64,000 nucleotides of DNA from Gemmatales bacterium (GTDB lineage Bacteria > Planctomycetota > Planctomycetia > Gemmatales > HRBIN36), in NCBI GenBank assembly GCA_025060195.1, contig JANXCQ010000002.1, positions 62,001-126,000 on the forward strand. The letters are read 5' to 3'. Positions 47,456 through 56,749 of the stretch are shown here, piece after piece (the first letter of the stretch is position 1; each line of letters opens with the position of its first letter). Under the pieces are notes generated by a model. That model ran no database searches and had not been told where the DNA came from. It saw nothing but the letters and a program-made list of their open reading frames with translations. The translations under genes and the position numbers were made by a program.

Positions 47456-49156
47456 TTAGCCTCCTCGCCGCAGCATTTGATATAAATTCGCCATTCCCTC
47501 TAAGTCCGGATGGATGATATCCAATAACGCCTTCGGATATAACCCCAGGGCTAAACACAAGGCCATAGGCAACGCCAGCGCCATCCATTCATACATATCT
47601 AAGTCTTGGATAGCATCCTCCTCTTGGTATCGAACAGGAACTCGCACAGGTCCGAAAACCACTTGCCGTAACATGGTCATCATGTACCACGCACCCAGAA
47701 CAATCCCGAAAGCTCCCAGCACGCTCAGTGTTATCGACTTATAAAACATGCCTGCTAAACATAACGTCTCACTGACAAATCCATTCAATCCCGGCAAAGC
47801 AATGCTGGCCAGACTCATCCCCACCATGAAGAAAGCCCACACAGGCAATCGCTTAGCCAGCCCTCCCAAATCTAACATCGAACGCGTATGATAGCGCTCA
47901 TAAATCGCGCCTACTAACATAAATAGGCCGCCCGTATATAACCCATGATTGATCATTTCCAACACACTTCCCGCCAGCCCAATAGTGTTAAGCGAAGCCA
48001 TTCCCAGCATACAAAATCCCATGTGCGCAATTGAACTATACGCTACTAAGCGTTTTATATCCTTCTGAGCCGCGGCGCAAAGCGAGCCGTAAACAATGCC
48101 AAGAACCGCCAGCACTGCCAACAAAGACCCGCCCCAACCTGTCACAATGTCAGGCAATAAAGGGAATACCAGCCGTAAAAAACCATAAGTACCTAATTTC
48201 AATAAGACTCCAGCCAAGAAGACACTTCCCGCAGTGGGCGCTTCGACGTGGGCCAACGGCAGCCACGTATGCCAGGGCACCAGTGGCACCTTAATCGCAA
48301 AGGCTAGAAACAACCCCCAAAATGTCCACTTCTGTAAGCGTTCCCATTTCTCCCGTAGCTCAGAATCTTGCTCGCTAGAACGGCTCAACCGCGCCGCAGT
48401 CTCTGCTAAATCCGGGAGCGCCGTTATTCGGTCCGAAGGTCGCTCCAGTTTCCCCCGTGAAACCGTCACGTCTAGACGCGCCGCCTGACGCAATTCTCGC
48501 ACCTGCACCACATAAGCTACCAACGCCACCAAACCAATTAAGCTGCCTGCCAAAGTATAGATCAGAAACTTCCTCGCTGCGTAGCGCCGCTCAGGCCCTC
48601 CCCAGATCCCGATGAGGAAAAACATAGGCACTAAAGTCAACTCAAAAAAAATATATAGGAAAATCACGTCGAATGCCAGGAACACTAACATCGCCCCGCC
48701 TGCCAGTAACAGAAGCAGCATATAATATTCTTGAATTCGCTCACGAATACTGCGCATTGAAATTAAGACGCTTGACAGGGTAAGCAAACTGGTGAGCCAG
48801 ACCAACACCGCACTGATTCCATCTAATCCCCAAAGAGCTTCAATACGAACCGTGTCTTGATCCCGGCCTAAAATCATGAGTTCCTCGCGAGCTAATATAA
48901 CAGATTCCATCGGTCTATTAGCGTAAATTCGCTTAGTTTCGGCCATCGGGCTATAAAAACCAAGAACGCCACATCCCCCTAGAAAACTTAGAATCACAGC
49001 AATCAGGGCGACTGATTTCACGAAACGCTCCTGCCACCAACCGAGCACTGCAATGATAACACTCCCCGCGAGCGGTGCCACGCAGGCTAGCAAAGCGGCG
49101 ATCCGCAACCCATCTACTAGAGTCAGCTTATTCCTGAGACTTTCCACTAAATCCAC
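47456..49156 (-). CDS. nuoM: NADH-quinone oxidoreductase subunit M
   Basis: 566 residues, about 14 helices, antiporter-like subunit of complex I. Typical segments: FFELTLVPMFFLIGIWGG, KFLIYTLAGSLIGLVAL, PWHTWLPLAHVEAPTAGSV and AYSSIAHMGFCMLG. A hydrophilic insertion at about 225-265 between helices (LRQAARLDVTVSRG, AETAARLSRSSEQ) is longer than usual. The GTG start at 49156 lies one base after the nuoL stop, with GGGGAGG upstream. Confidence 0.95.
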   Translation of the reverse strand: MDLVESLRNKLTLVDGLRIAALLACVAPLAGSVIIAVLGWWQERFVKSVALIAVILSFLGGCGVLGFYSPMAETKRIYANRPMESVILAREELMILGRDQDTVRIEALWGLDGISAVLVWLTSLLTLSSVLISMRSIRERIQEYYMLLLLLAGGAMLVFLAFDVIFLYIFFELTLVPMFFLIGIWGGPERRYAARKFLIYTLAGSLIGLVALVAYVVQVRELRQAARLDVTVSRGKLERPSDRITALPDLAETAARLSRSSEQDSELREKWERLQKWTFWGLFLAFAIKVPLVPWHTWLPLAHVEAPTAGSVFLAGVLLKLGTYGFLRLVFPLLPDIVTGWGGSLLAVLAVLGIVYGSLCAAAQKDIKRLVAYSSIAHMGFCMLGMASLNTIGLAGSVLEMINHGLYTGGLFMLVGAIYERYHTRSMLDLGGLAKRLPVWAFFMVGMSLASIALPGLNGFVSETLCLAGMFYKSITLSVLGAFGIVLGAWYMMTMLRQVVFGPVRVPVRYQEEDAIQDLDMYEWMALALPMALCLALGLYPKALLDIIHPDLEGMANLYQMLRRGG

Positions 49157-49157
49157 C

Positions 49158-51125
49158 TCAGCCTCCCCAGCGACTGACTAAGACCAAGCTAAATATCGCA
49201 ATTCCCAGAATGATCGCCAACGCATAAAACTGCACCTGACCATTCTGCATGGGTCGAAAGACCCTCCCTAGGAACCAAGTACTCCAGCCCACGAGATCCA
49301 CTATAGCGTCCAGGATGCGATCCAACCAACCCGATAACCATGCTGAAGCCTCAGCAAGCCGTACAAATATCAAGTTGTAAATCTCATCTATAAAGAATTT
49401 AGCCGCACTCCATGTATATAGGACGCCCAGTTTCGTTAAGGGTTCTTCGGTGTATTGCCTTTGGGCTGGATAAAGCCAAAATGCTAATCCCATCGCCGTC
49501 ATTGCAAGGATCACACTAACCGTGATCCAACCCCAGGGGCTATGTTCCGTCTCCCGACCAGGAAGTTGTCCGAAAGGTTGCGAAAGATGAATATAGTTCC
49601 GAAAATAACCGGTTGGTTCCAAGAGTATTCCCGCAATCAGGCTACCAAACGCTAACAACATCACTGGTATTAGCATAATCCACGGTGCCTCGTGGGGCCT
49701 TGGATGCACCTGACCCATAGACTGTTCTTCTCCCCAAAACGTCAATAAATACGCGCGACTTATATAGAACGCCGTCAATGCACCAACTAACACGAATATA
49801 GTAGTCATGATCAGGGACGCCCCTGCCATTTGCCCCGAGCCGGTTTGGGCGAATACTGCCAGGATAGCGTCCTTGCTGAAAAAACCCGCTAACGGTGGGA
49901 TTCCCGCTAATGCTAATGCCCCGATGACAAAACTTAGATGGGTGTAGGGGAGAGATTTCCGCAGCCCGCCTAACATTCGGAGGTCTATCACGCCCCCCGT
50001 TGCATGCATAATATTGCCGGCACACAAGAACAGCAAAGCTTTGAATAACCCGTGGCTCACCAGATGAAAGATAACGGCCGCCGCTGCGATAGCTGCTAAC
50101 TCGCTTTTCAGGCACATGGCCCCAAGTCCCATGAACATGACTCCTAACTGACTGATCGTGGAATAAGCTAAGACACGTTTCAGGTCATATTGCGTCAAGG
50201 CAAGGATAGCTCCTAAGAATGCGGTGAGCGTACCGACTACTAGGACGGCGCAGGACGCGGTAACGCTCAACGCAAACAATGCGACGCTCCGCGCTACTAG
50301 ATATACTCCTGCCGTTACCATGGTTGCTGCGTGAATCAGTGCGCTTACTGGAGTGGGGCCTTCCATAGCATCGGGCAACCATACATGTAGGGGAAATTGT
50401 GCGGATTTAGCGCAGGCCCCAGCCAAGAGCAGGACCCCAATCAAGGTCAGCCGCTCCGGATTTAGTGTTCCCGCTAGATAGAATACACTTCCGAAACGCC
50501 CACTCCCTAGTTCGCGGTATAGCAGTATAATTCCGATAAACAATGCCGCATCGCCAATACGATTGACGAGAAAGGCTTTTCGCGCCGCCGCACTGGCTGT
50601 CGGTTTTTCATACCAGTGTCCTATCAATAAGTAACTGCATAGTCCCACCCCTTCCCAGAAAACATAAAGCACTAAGTAGTTATCTACTAATACTAGCATG
50701 CTCATGCTAAATACAAATAGTCCCAAGATGGCGAAATAACGGGCGTAACCTTCGTCATCTTTCATGTACCCGACGGAATAGATGGTTACTAAAAGTCCGA
50801 TCCCATTTACGAGCAGGAGCATAACTGTGGCCAGGGAATCTATATATAGGCCCCAACGTATCTGAAAATCTTTTATGCCGATGAAGGTGTAGCCTTCAAG
50901 TACCAGGATGGTTTCGGGGATTTTTCCTAGATAAGCGCTGGTCAGTACACTCGCAATTAAGGCAATCACCAGACCCACGATTACTGGCCAGTGGGCCACT
51001 TTCCTTATGCCTTGCTTCGGGTGAAAAGCGAGCAAAGCGGCCAGGATCGTACCCCCTAAGGGACCGAGGGGTATTGCCCAGGCTAATCTTTCGATATTAG
51101 TGAGATAGTGGATAAGTTCGTTCAT
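49158..51125 (-). CDS. nuoL: NADH-quinone oxidoreductase subunit L
   Basis: 655 residues, the distal antiporter-like subunit with the long lateral helix. Recognisable are FWEGVGLCSYLLIGHWYEKP, PLHVWLPDAMEGPTPVSAL, AYSTISQLGVMFMGLGAM and HALFKALLFL-like HGLFKALLFLCAGNIMH. The C-terminus carries the lateral helix and final transmembrane segment (FYALAIILGIAIFSLVLV). It follows nuoK by 21 bases. Confidence 0.96.
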   Translation of the reverse strand: MNELIHYLTNIERLAWAIPLGPLGGTILAALLAFHPKQGIRKVAHWPVIVGLVIALIASVLTSAYLGKIPETILVLEGYTFIGIKDFQIRWGLYIDSLATVMLLLVNGIGLLVTIYSVGYMKDDEGYARYFAILGLFVFSMSMLVLVDNYLVLYVFWEGVGLCSYLLIGHWYEKPTASAAARKAFLVNRIGDAALFIGIILLYRELGSGRFGSVFYLAGTLNPERLTLIGVLLLAGACAKSAQFPLHVWLPDAMEGPTPVSALIHAATMVTAGVYLVARSVALFALSVTASCAVLVVGTLTAFLGAILALTQYDLKRVLAYSTISQLGVMFMGLGAMCLKSELAAIAAAAVIFHLVSHGLFKALLFLCAGNIMHATGGVIDLRMLGGLRKSLPYTHLSFVIGALALAGIPPLAGFFSKDAILAVFAQTGSGQMAGASLIMTTIFVLVGALTAFYISRAYLLTFWGEEQSMGQVHPRPHEAPWIMLIPVMLLAFGSLIAGILLEPTGYFRNYIHLSQPFGQLPGRETEHSPWGWITVSVILAMTAMGLAFWLYPAQRQYTEEPLTKLGVLYTWSAAKFFIDEIYNLIFVRLAEASAWLSGWLDRILDAIVDLVGWSTWFLGRVFRPMQNGQVQFYALAIILGIAIFSLVLVSRWGG

Positions 51126-51146
51126 GTTCTTAGATTTAGCCTTGGG

Positions 51147-51527
51147 TCAAGGTATTAGTGATAATCGGGAGGTGCCTTCTGATTGATTCTGACTTGATGG
51201 CGTGGTTTGCTTGTCTTTTTCTGGGAGTGGCTCTTCGCCGAGTTGTGACCAGCGAGAGATGTCTAAGGTAGCCTTGCGTTGATAGAGGGCCAGGATGAGT
51301 ACCAAGGCCAGGGCAGCTTCACATGCTGCTACGGTGATCACCATGATAGCCAGGATTTGGCCTCCATAGTCCGCATGCTGCGCACTAGCATTAATCAGGT
51401 TTAGGGAGACTCCTTGGAGCATGAGTTCCGCGAATAGGATCATAAGAATGATGTTTCGTCGCGTTAGGAAGCCTATAGTTCCTGCGACAAAGATCAAGAT
51501 TGCTACCAGAGCTAGCCCACTTATCAT
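51147..51527 (-). CDS. nuoK: NADH-quinone oxidoreductase subunit K
   Basis: 126 residues, about 25 longer than usual because of a hydrophilic tail (SQLGEEPLPEKDKQTTPSS). Three helices are clear: LALVAILIFVAGTIGFL, NIILMILFAELMLQGVSLNLI and AIMVITVAACEAALALVLILAL. Both membrane glutamates needed for proton movement (AELML and ACEAAL) are present. The ATG follows the nuoJ stop by four bases. Confidence 0.94.
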   Translation of the reverse strand: MISGLALVAILIFVAGTIGFLTRRNIILMILFAELMLQGVSLNLINASAQHADYGGQILAIMVITVAACEAALALVLILALYQRKATLDISRWSQLGEEPLPEKDKQTTPSSQNQSEGTSRLSLIP

Positions 51528-51531
51528 GATC

Positions 51532-52605
51532 TCAGGTCTCGAGCTTGCCCCGTTTCGGTTTTCCCACAATCAAGGAGCCTATGGTGGCTAAAAGCAATAA
51601 GAATCCAGCAAAAACGACAGGCAGGAGATAGTAACTAAATAAGGCTGTGCCCAGTCCGCGGGTGTCGGCAGGGGATTTGATAGTCGTTAGTGCTCTCCCG
51701 CCTTCTGAGAGCTTAACATAGTGCTCTAAACAACGGTCTAGTTCGGAGGCTTGTTCTAAGGCGCTCGCATAGTCAAGCGGTTCTTGGGCAAGGGTTTGGA
51801 GGAGTAATTCATAGTGCTTTTCGATACGTTGGTGGATAGCGCTGAAATTTTTCTCGCTTAGGCTGCTCAAGGTGCGTAGGGACTGCATGGCGGTTGCCAG
51901 AGCAGTGTCTTGGTTTGATTCGTCGAATAGTGTGGCGACAATTTGATCGCGTGGTTGCTTCTTGTTGATGGCGTTCGTTAACTTGGATAGGGCAGTGCGT
52001 GTATGGCGGATGGCTTGATCTAGGGCTTGGGGGTTAGGGCTAGCGGTTTGGGAGGTGCGTTGTGACAGACTTAGAGGGCGTTGCCAAGTATCGGTTAGGT
52101 TTTTTAGCACCAGGATTGGGCCTATACTAAGCATCCAGCCTGCAAAACAGGCGAGGAAGGGTTCGCGAGGTGTGGTATCGTATGAAGCCTCGCCGCGTTG
52201 CTGGGCTAACATGATGACAAACAGAAATGTGACTACAATGGCTCCTGCATAAATGATAACGGTGGCGGCCATGAGGAAAGCGGCGTTGTTGAGTAAGAAC
52301 AGCGTGCTCATGGCTAATATGGAAAGGGCGAAGCTAAGTGCGGCGAAAAGTGGTTTCTTGATGAGTAGCATGCCGGAGGCGGTGAGCGCAGCTATAACAG
52401 CGCAAATGAGAGTGATGAGGTTCAGTTCAGTGGCGAGCCCTCCGAAAGCCCGGAACCAGGCCAGGCTGAGCCAGGCGAGTGCCCCGAAGATGACTGTGAA
52501 CGCAATTAACATGATGCGAGGGGAGCGGGCTTGCAAGCCTAGATAGATACCTAAATGCCACAGGGTAATAGCAGTTATTGATTGCCAAGGTTCTTGCGTG
52601 AGCAT
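51532..52605 (-). CDS. nuoJ: NADH-quinone oxidoreductase subunit J with large soluble insertion
   Basis: 357 residues, about twice the usual length. An N-terminal extra helix of about 55 residues precedes the core NuoJ helices (LNLITLICAVIAALTASGML, FAALSFALSILAMSTLFLL, AATVIIYAGAIVVTFLFVIML). After the fourth helix comes a soluble, helical insertion of about 150 residues (LDQAIRHTRTALSKLTNAI; HQRIEKHYELLLQTLAQEP) before the final helix (LLPVVFAGFLLLLATIGSLIV). The start is uncertain: the first ATG has no good ribosome binding site, and ATG 52512 is an alternative. First gene of nuoJKLMN; nuoA-I must be elsewhere. Confidence 0.88.
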   Translation of the reverse strand: MLTQEPWQSITAITLWHLGIYLGLQARSPRIMLIAFTVIFGALAWLSLAWFRAFGGLATELNLITLICAVIAALTASGMLLIKKPLFAALSFALSILAMSTLFLLNNAAFLMAATVIIYAGAIVVTFLFVIMLAQQRGEASYDTTPREPFLACFAGWMLSIGPILVLKNLTDTWQRPLSLSQRTSQTASPNPQALDQAIRHTRTALSKLTNAINKKQPRDQIVATLFDESNQDTALATAMQSLRTLSSLSEKNFSAIHQRIEKHYELLLQTLAQEPLDYASALEQASELDRCLEHYVKLSEGGRALTTIKSPADTRGLGTALFSYYLLPVVFAGFLLLLATIGSLIVGKPKRGKLET

Positions 52606-52963
52606 ATTCTTGCAAAGCCGCTACGAGAAGCAAAGTGTCTTGCTTATCGGGTCCTGTCGCGCTTAGAAGAGCCTGTGAGATAATTAGTTATTAGAGCCGC
52701 GGTTATGCTGGAGCCGTTTTACTAAGCGATTAGCGGATGCGGCGCGAGGATTGGCCAGGTTGTGAGTATAGATGGTAAGATGCGGACAAAATATATTCTC
52801 GCTCTTCTGAATCGTCAACCAACCTAGCTTAGGTTGGTTGTTGAAACGCTGGCCCAGTTGGCCGCTGGAGTTGTTGGGGCGGCGTCCGAATTGAGGTGCT
52901 GGAATAAAAAAACTTATGGTCGCGGTCTGAAACCAAGCTACGGGATATTTGCAGGGGGAGGCC
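52606..52963. other. Divergent intergenic region upstream of nuoJ
   Basis: These 358 bases lie between the nuoJ start and the divergent cyclase-family gene, so both promoters should be here. The notable element is the 25-bp palindrome at 52816-52840. No protein gene with a credible ribosome binding site is seen. Confidence 0.5.
52816..52840. promoter_or_regulatory. 25-bp perfect palindrome (operator or hairpin)
   Basis: CAACCAACCTA, three bases (GCT), then TAGGTTGGTTG form a perfect 11-bp inverted repeat. No T-run follows on either strand, so an intrinsic terminator is unlikely. It lies 210 bases upstream of nuoJ and 124 bases upstream of the cyclase-family gene, as expected for an operator acting on one of them, or a leader hairpin of the latter. 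Confidence 0.65.
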
Positions 52964-54067
52964 ATGAGGCGTAATAGCTGGATGAACGTCGGAGTCGCCT
53001 TGGTGGGTGTGGTGGGGGCTTGGTATTTTGGCAGGTGGCAGGGACGGTTGGAGCGAGGGAGCGCGCCGTTGGTAGCAAACGCGGCAGTAGCCCAGGGTCA
53101 CGGAAATAAGTTGGAGGTGCGGGGCTGGCAGCGGGGCAGAGGTTGGGGTTGGATTTGGGGTAAGGACGATGAGATTGGGGCGTTAAATGCTATGACTAAC
53201 GCCAGTCGGCTGGCTGCGTTGAAGCTGGTGCAGCATGGCCGGGTGTATGATTTGGGGGTGACTTATAGTCGTCGGTCGTATCGTTGGCCGGGACACAATG
53301 CGGGTGAGATTATTACATTTCGTTCGCCGGAGGGTCTTCTGCGTCAGAGGGATTTCCCTGCGGCGGTGGATGCGCAGGCCAATCCGCGAGGCTTGGCTTG
53401 GCATAGTTGTGCGTTATTTTTGAGCGATAACGTGGGGACGCAGATTGACGGTTTGGGACACGTAACGGCAGGTGAGGATCATCATTGGTATAACGGCTAT
53501 CGGGAGGCGGATTGGGGTGGCAATTTTGGGATACGGAAATGTGATGTGGCGAAGTTGCCGCCGATTGTGGCGCGGGGCGTGTTGATTGACGTGGCCGGCT
53601 TTCGCAAGGTGGAGGCGTTGCCGAGCCATTATCGTATTAGCGTGGAGGATTTGCAGGGAGCATTGCAGGCGCAGAGGGTCGAGTTGCGTGTGGGTGACGT
53701 GGTGCTGATTCGGACGGGTATGTTACGTTACTGGGGGGAGGATGGCGCCGACCATGAAAAGTTGCGGCAGCATGATAGCGCGGGGATTGACTTGGCGGCG
53801 GCTCGCTGGTTGGTCGAGCAACATGGGGCGATGCTGATTGGCTCGGATACTAGTGGTTTGGAATATACGCCTGGGCCGGGGGAGCCTGCCCAGTTTCTTC
53901 CCGTGCATCATTATTTGCTAATTGAACAAGGCGTACCGATTGGAGAGTTTCATTACCTGGAGGAGTTGGCGCGTGATCGGGTGTATGAGTTTTGTTACAT
54001 TTGCACGGTGAATAAGATACGGGGCACGACAGCGGGCTTTTGTTTGCGTCCGATAGCACTACGGTGA
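52964..54067 (+). CDS. Cyclase-family (kynurenine formamidase-like) metalloprotein, exported or anchored
   Basis: 367 residues. One N-terminal hydrophobic segment (WMNVGVALVGVVGAWYFG) marks a signal anchor. The body matches the PF04199 cyclase family: RVYDLGVTYSRRSYRWPGH, the metal motif NVGTQIDGLGHV near 160, VARGVLIDVAGF and VGDVVLIRTGML, and GSDTSGLEY near 285. The first His of the HxGTHxD motif is replaced (GTQ), as in some family branches. These enzymes hydrolyse cyclic or formyl amides; substrate unknown. GGGGGAGG immediately precedes ATG 52964. Confidence 0.8.
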   Translation: MRRNSWMNVGVALVGVVGAWYFGRWQGRLERGSAPLVANAAVAQGHGNKLEVRGWQRGRGWGWIWGKDDEIGALNAMTNASRLAALKLVQHGRVYDLGVTYSRRSYRWPGHNAGEIITFRSPEGLLRQRDFPAAVDAQANPRGLAWHSCALFLSDNVGTQIDGLGHVTAGEDHHWYNGYREADWGGNFGIRKCDVAKLPPIVARGVLIDVAGFRKVEALPSHYRISVEDLQGALQAQRVELRVGDVVLIRTGMLRYWGEDGADHEKLRQHDSAGIDLAAARWLVEQHGAMLIGSDTSGLEYTPGPGEPAQFLPVHHYLLIEQGVPIGEFHYLEELARDRVYEFCYICTVNKIRGTTAGFCLRPIALR

Positions 54068-54153
54068 ACGTGTGCGCGATAAAAAACCTGACCGTTATGA
54101 TGGCCCATGAGAGCGACAGAGCTAGGAGCGTTGTCGCGGCCTACATGCTGTTG

Positions 54154-55158
54154 TTATGGGGATGATGAGTTGGTGGGCGTTGGAACTGCGGCAGGCGTTT
54201 GTGGGAGCGGACTGGGTGCTGAGGGCAACATGTTCGTGGCAGGTGGTGGGGCAACGAGGATCGGCTGTGGCGTGGGAGATGTAACGGCCCGGCGCAGAGG
54301 CGTGCCTAGGGTGGGGGCTGATGGAGGTAGCGGCTGGCTAGAGGAGGGAAAAGGCAAGACCGGGGCGAGGTCCGGGTCGGGGGTTGGCATAGTATGAATC
54401 GGCGACGATGGGGGACACGTTGGCGTTGGAGGGATGCGGCAGCGTTCGGGGTCGCGGCGGGGCGGACGAATGGTAATGTCGCGGTCGGTTTCAAATACCT
54501 GGCCATCAAGCGTGGTGAAGCGCACTACGAGACGCAGGCGTTCGTAGTGCGGGAGGATTTTCCAGCGGAGCACCAGACGATACCCCGGGCTGCCGATTAG
54601 AGGCGTTTCCCATTTGCCGCGGAGTTCGCGGGCGGGAAGGTCCCAACTACTGAGAGGCTGTTTTAGTCCTTGGGGAGTGATTTGGTAGGCATCAATGTGG
54701 ACGTGTCCCGGTATTTTGACAATTTGGTCGTCTAGGTCGCGTGGTTCGAGGATTACCTGGAGGGCATCATCGCCTGGACAGTTGGGGTCGTCATCGAGGC
54801 CGCCGGTTAGTCGTCCGAGAGTGATTTGTTTGAGATAGACCGGAGTGCGAATGTCGGCTTTGCCGGTGGCGCGTAGCTCGCGGAGCAGGCGTTCGTAATC
54901 CGCTTCGAGGAGTCGTACCTCGCATTCACAATCGCGTAGGCGTTGGGTAAGTTGTTCGTTTTCGCGTTCTTTTCGGCGAAGCTCGGCTTCGAGGAGTTCG
55001 GACGAGGTGGCCCGACAGCCTGCGGTAACTGAAACCACGGCGAGAAATAGACAAGCTATGTGCCGCGCTCGGCTTGTGAAACAGTATAGCCGCATCCAAG
55101 CGGTGGTTAGAGGGGGCTGCACAAAAATAGGAAAGCGGCGCGCGGGAGCCGCTGCCAT
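54154..55158 (-). CDS. Coiled-coil lipoprotein with proline-rich tail
   Basis: 334 residues. A signal peptide with lipobox VTAGC (LFLAVVSVTAGC) predicts a lipoprotein; a coiled coil follows (LLEAELRRKERENEQLTQRL), then a beta-rich domain at about 115-250 (VYLKQITLGRLTGGLDDD, LRLVVRFTTLDGQVFETDRD) and a long Pro/Ser/Thr-rich tail. ATG 55158 is preferred to TTG 55197 because AAGGA lies upstream, though both are possible; ATG 55095 would give a more standard signal peptide. The gene follows clpP by about 35 bases. Function unknown; probably envelope. Confidence 0.65.
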   Translation of the reverse strand: MAAAPARRFPIFVQPPLTTAWMRLYCFTSRARHIACLFLAVVSVTAGCRATSSELLEAELRRKERENEQLTQRLRDCECEVRLLEADYERLLRELRATGKADIRTPVYLKQITLGRLTGGLDDDPNCPGDDALQVILEPRDLDDQIVKIPGHVHIDAYQITPQGLKQPLSSWDLPARELRGKWETPLIGSPGYRLVLRWKILPHYERLRLVVRFTTLDGQVFETDRDITIRPPRRDPERCRIPPTPTCPPSSPIHTMPTPDPDLAPVLPFPSSSQPLPPSAPTLGTPLRRAVTSPTPQPILVAPPPATNMLPSAPSPLPQTPAAVPTPTNSSSP

Positions 55159-55193
55159 GGTGCTGTCATCCTTGCGTGGCCTATTCGCGCGGC

Positions 55194-55895
55194 TCAACTA
55201 TTGGGAGGCTCGGCGGCGTGCACCGGTTGATATTGCACGCGCTCGAGGATATTATCGACCAAACCGTAGTCCCGCGCTTCCTCAGCGGACATGAACTTGT
55301 CGCGGTCGGTGTCTTGTTCGATCTTTTGTAACGATTGCCCCGTGTGTTTCAGCAGTATTTCGTTGAGGACTTTGCGTATCCGCATGAATTCTTTGGCGTG
55401 GATAAGAATTTCCGTGGCCGTTCCTTCGCTGCCAGCCATCGGCTGGTGGATCATGACGCGCGCGTGAGGCAGGCAGTTGCGTTTCCCTTTGGTACCTGCG
55501 GCGAGCAGTACCGCGGCCATACTGGCGGCCTGACCGATACAGTAGGTAGCCACGGGGCAAGTTACGTATTGCATCGTGTCATAAATGCCTAAACCGGCAG
55601 TGACTGAGCCGCCTGGTGAGTTGATATATAGGTGGATATCCGCTTTCGGGTCATCGAATTGGAGGAAGAGCATTTGAGCGACGACCAGATTCGCGGAAAA
55701 GTCCTCGATGGGGCCGTGGAGGAAAACGATGCGGTCTTTGAGCAGTCGGCTGAAAATGTCCATGGCGCGTTCTTCGCGGCCACTTCGCTCGATGACGAAC
55801 GGTACGAGCGTGGCCAACGCGCGTTGCCGCACTGCTGACGAATCACTGGCTAAGGCATCCCGTATTTCCCAGCGCAGATCCCACATGGTCAACAC
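55194..55895 (-). CDS. clpP: ClpP protease subunit (second copy)
   Basis: 233 residues with the full catalytic triad: Ser125 in GQAASMAA, His150 in MIHQP and Asp199 in DTDRDK. The N-terminal extension of about 45 residues ([13 protein letters not shown]...) is longer than in classical ClpP and may be a propeptide or insert. Start codon GTG 55895 or ATG 55886; both have only moderate sites. It lies 42 bases downstream of the first clpP gene. Two ClpP paralogues can form mixed tetradecamers. Confidence 0.93.
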   Translation of the reverse strand: MLTMWDLRWEIRDALASDSSAVRQRALATLVPFVIERSGREERAMDIFSRLLKDRIVFLHGPIEDFSANLVVAQMLFLQFDDPKADIHLYINSPGGSVTAGLGIYDTMQYVTCPVATYCIGQAASMAAVLLAAGTKGKRNCLPHARVMIHQPMAGSEGTATEILIHAKEFMRIRKVLNEILLKHTGQSLQKIEQDTDRDKFMSAEEARDYGLVDNILERVQYQPVHAAEPPNS

Positions 55896-55937
55896 CTGAC
55901 CTCTTGGTGGTTGCCTGTTGGGCCGTGGAAGCTCGAG

Positions 55938-56567
55938 TTACTTGTTTGGATTCTTGACGAGGACTTCATCCACCAAGCCATACTCTTTGGCTTCCCAGGC
56001 GCTGAAATAGCGGTCGCGTTCGGTCTCCCGGGCAATTTCTTCGACGCTGCGTCCGGTGTGCTTGGCCAAGATTTCGTTGATACGTTGCCGGTCGCGGATG
56101 ATTTCCTGCGCCTGGATTTCAATGTCGGAAACCTGTCCGCCGACTTGTCCCCAAGGCTGGTGGATCATGACTTTGGAGTGGGGCAGGGCGAACCGTTTGC
56201 CTTTAGTACCACCCGCCAGCAAAATAGCGCCGCCACTTGCAGCCAACCCTATGCAATAGGTGGCGACAGGACAGTCGAGAAATTGCATCGTGTCGTAAAT
56301 ACTCAAGGTGGCTGAGACCGACCCGCCCGGGCTACTGATGTAAAAGTGAATGTCCTGGTGTTTGTTTTCATACTGCAGGTAGAGCATTTTCATAACGATT
56401 TCGATGGCGCTGAGGTCGTTGATGACACCGGCGAGAAAGATGATGCGGTTTTCCAGCAGCAAGTCGCCGAGCGTCATTTGCCGTTGCCGCATGTAGTCGC
56501 GCCAACGCTGTACCCGGGGCGGCAAATGACGAGGTAAGAACTCGGAAGCAGTTATCACGTCCCTCAT
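55938..56567 (-). CDS. clpP: ClpP protease subunit (first copy)
   Basis: 209 residues. Catalytic Ser111 (GLAASGGA), His136 (MIHQPWG) and Asp184 (ETERDRY) are present, but the Met after Ser in the usual GQAASMGA is Gly here, near the substrate pocket. This may alter specificity relative to the second copy. It lies 182 bases after tig, the usual neighbour, and 42 bases before the other clpP. Confidence 0.93.
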   Translation of the reverse strand: MRDVITASEFLPRHLPPRVQRWRDYMRQRQMTLGDLLLENRIIFLAGVINDLSAIEIVMKMLYLQYENKHQDIHFYISSPGGSVSATLSIYDTMQFLDCPVATYCIGLAASGGAILLAGGTKGKRFALPHSKVMIHQPWGQVGGQVSDIEIQAQEIIRDRQRINEILAKHTGRSVEEIARETERDRYFSAWEAKEYGLVDEVLVKNPNK

Positions 56568-56749
56568 GTTTGTTCCGTTCGCGCCATGAATACTGGGAAT
56601 ATTGACAAGTAATTATAGATAGTATGAAGCTGTTTCATTTCACCGCTACGCCGCGTTAGCAGGTGTTTCCCGCTCGTTGGGCGTCATCCTTTGCCGTCAG
56701 TCTTTATAACCTGCCGAGACAGAGTAACTGGCAGTCTATGGCTTGGTTA

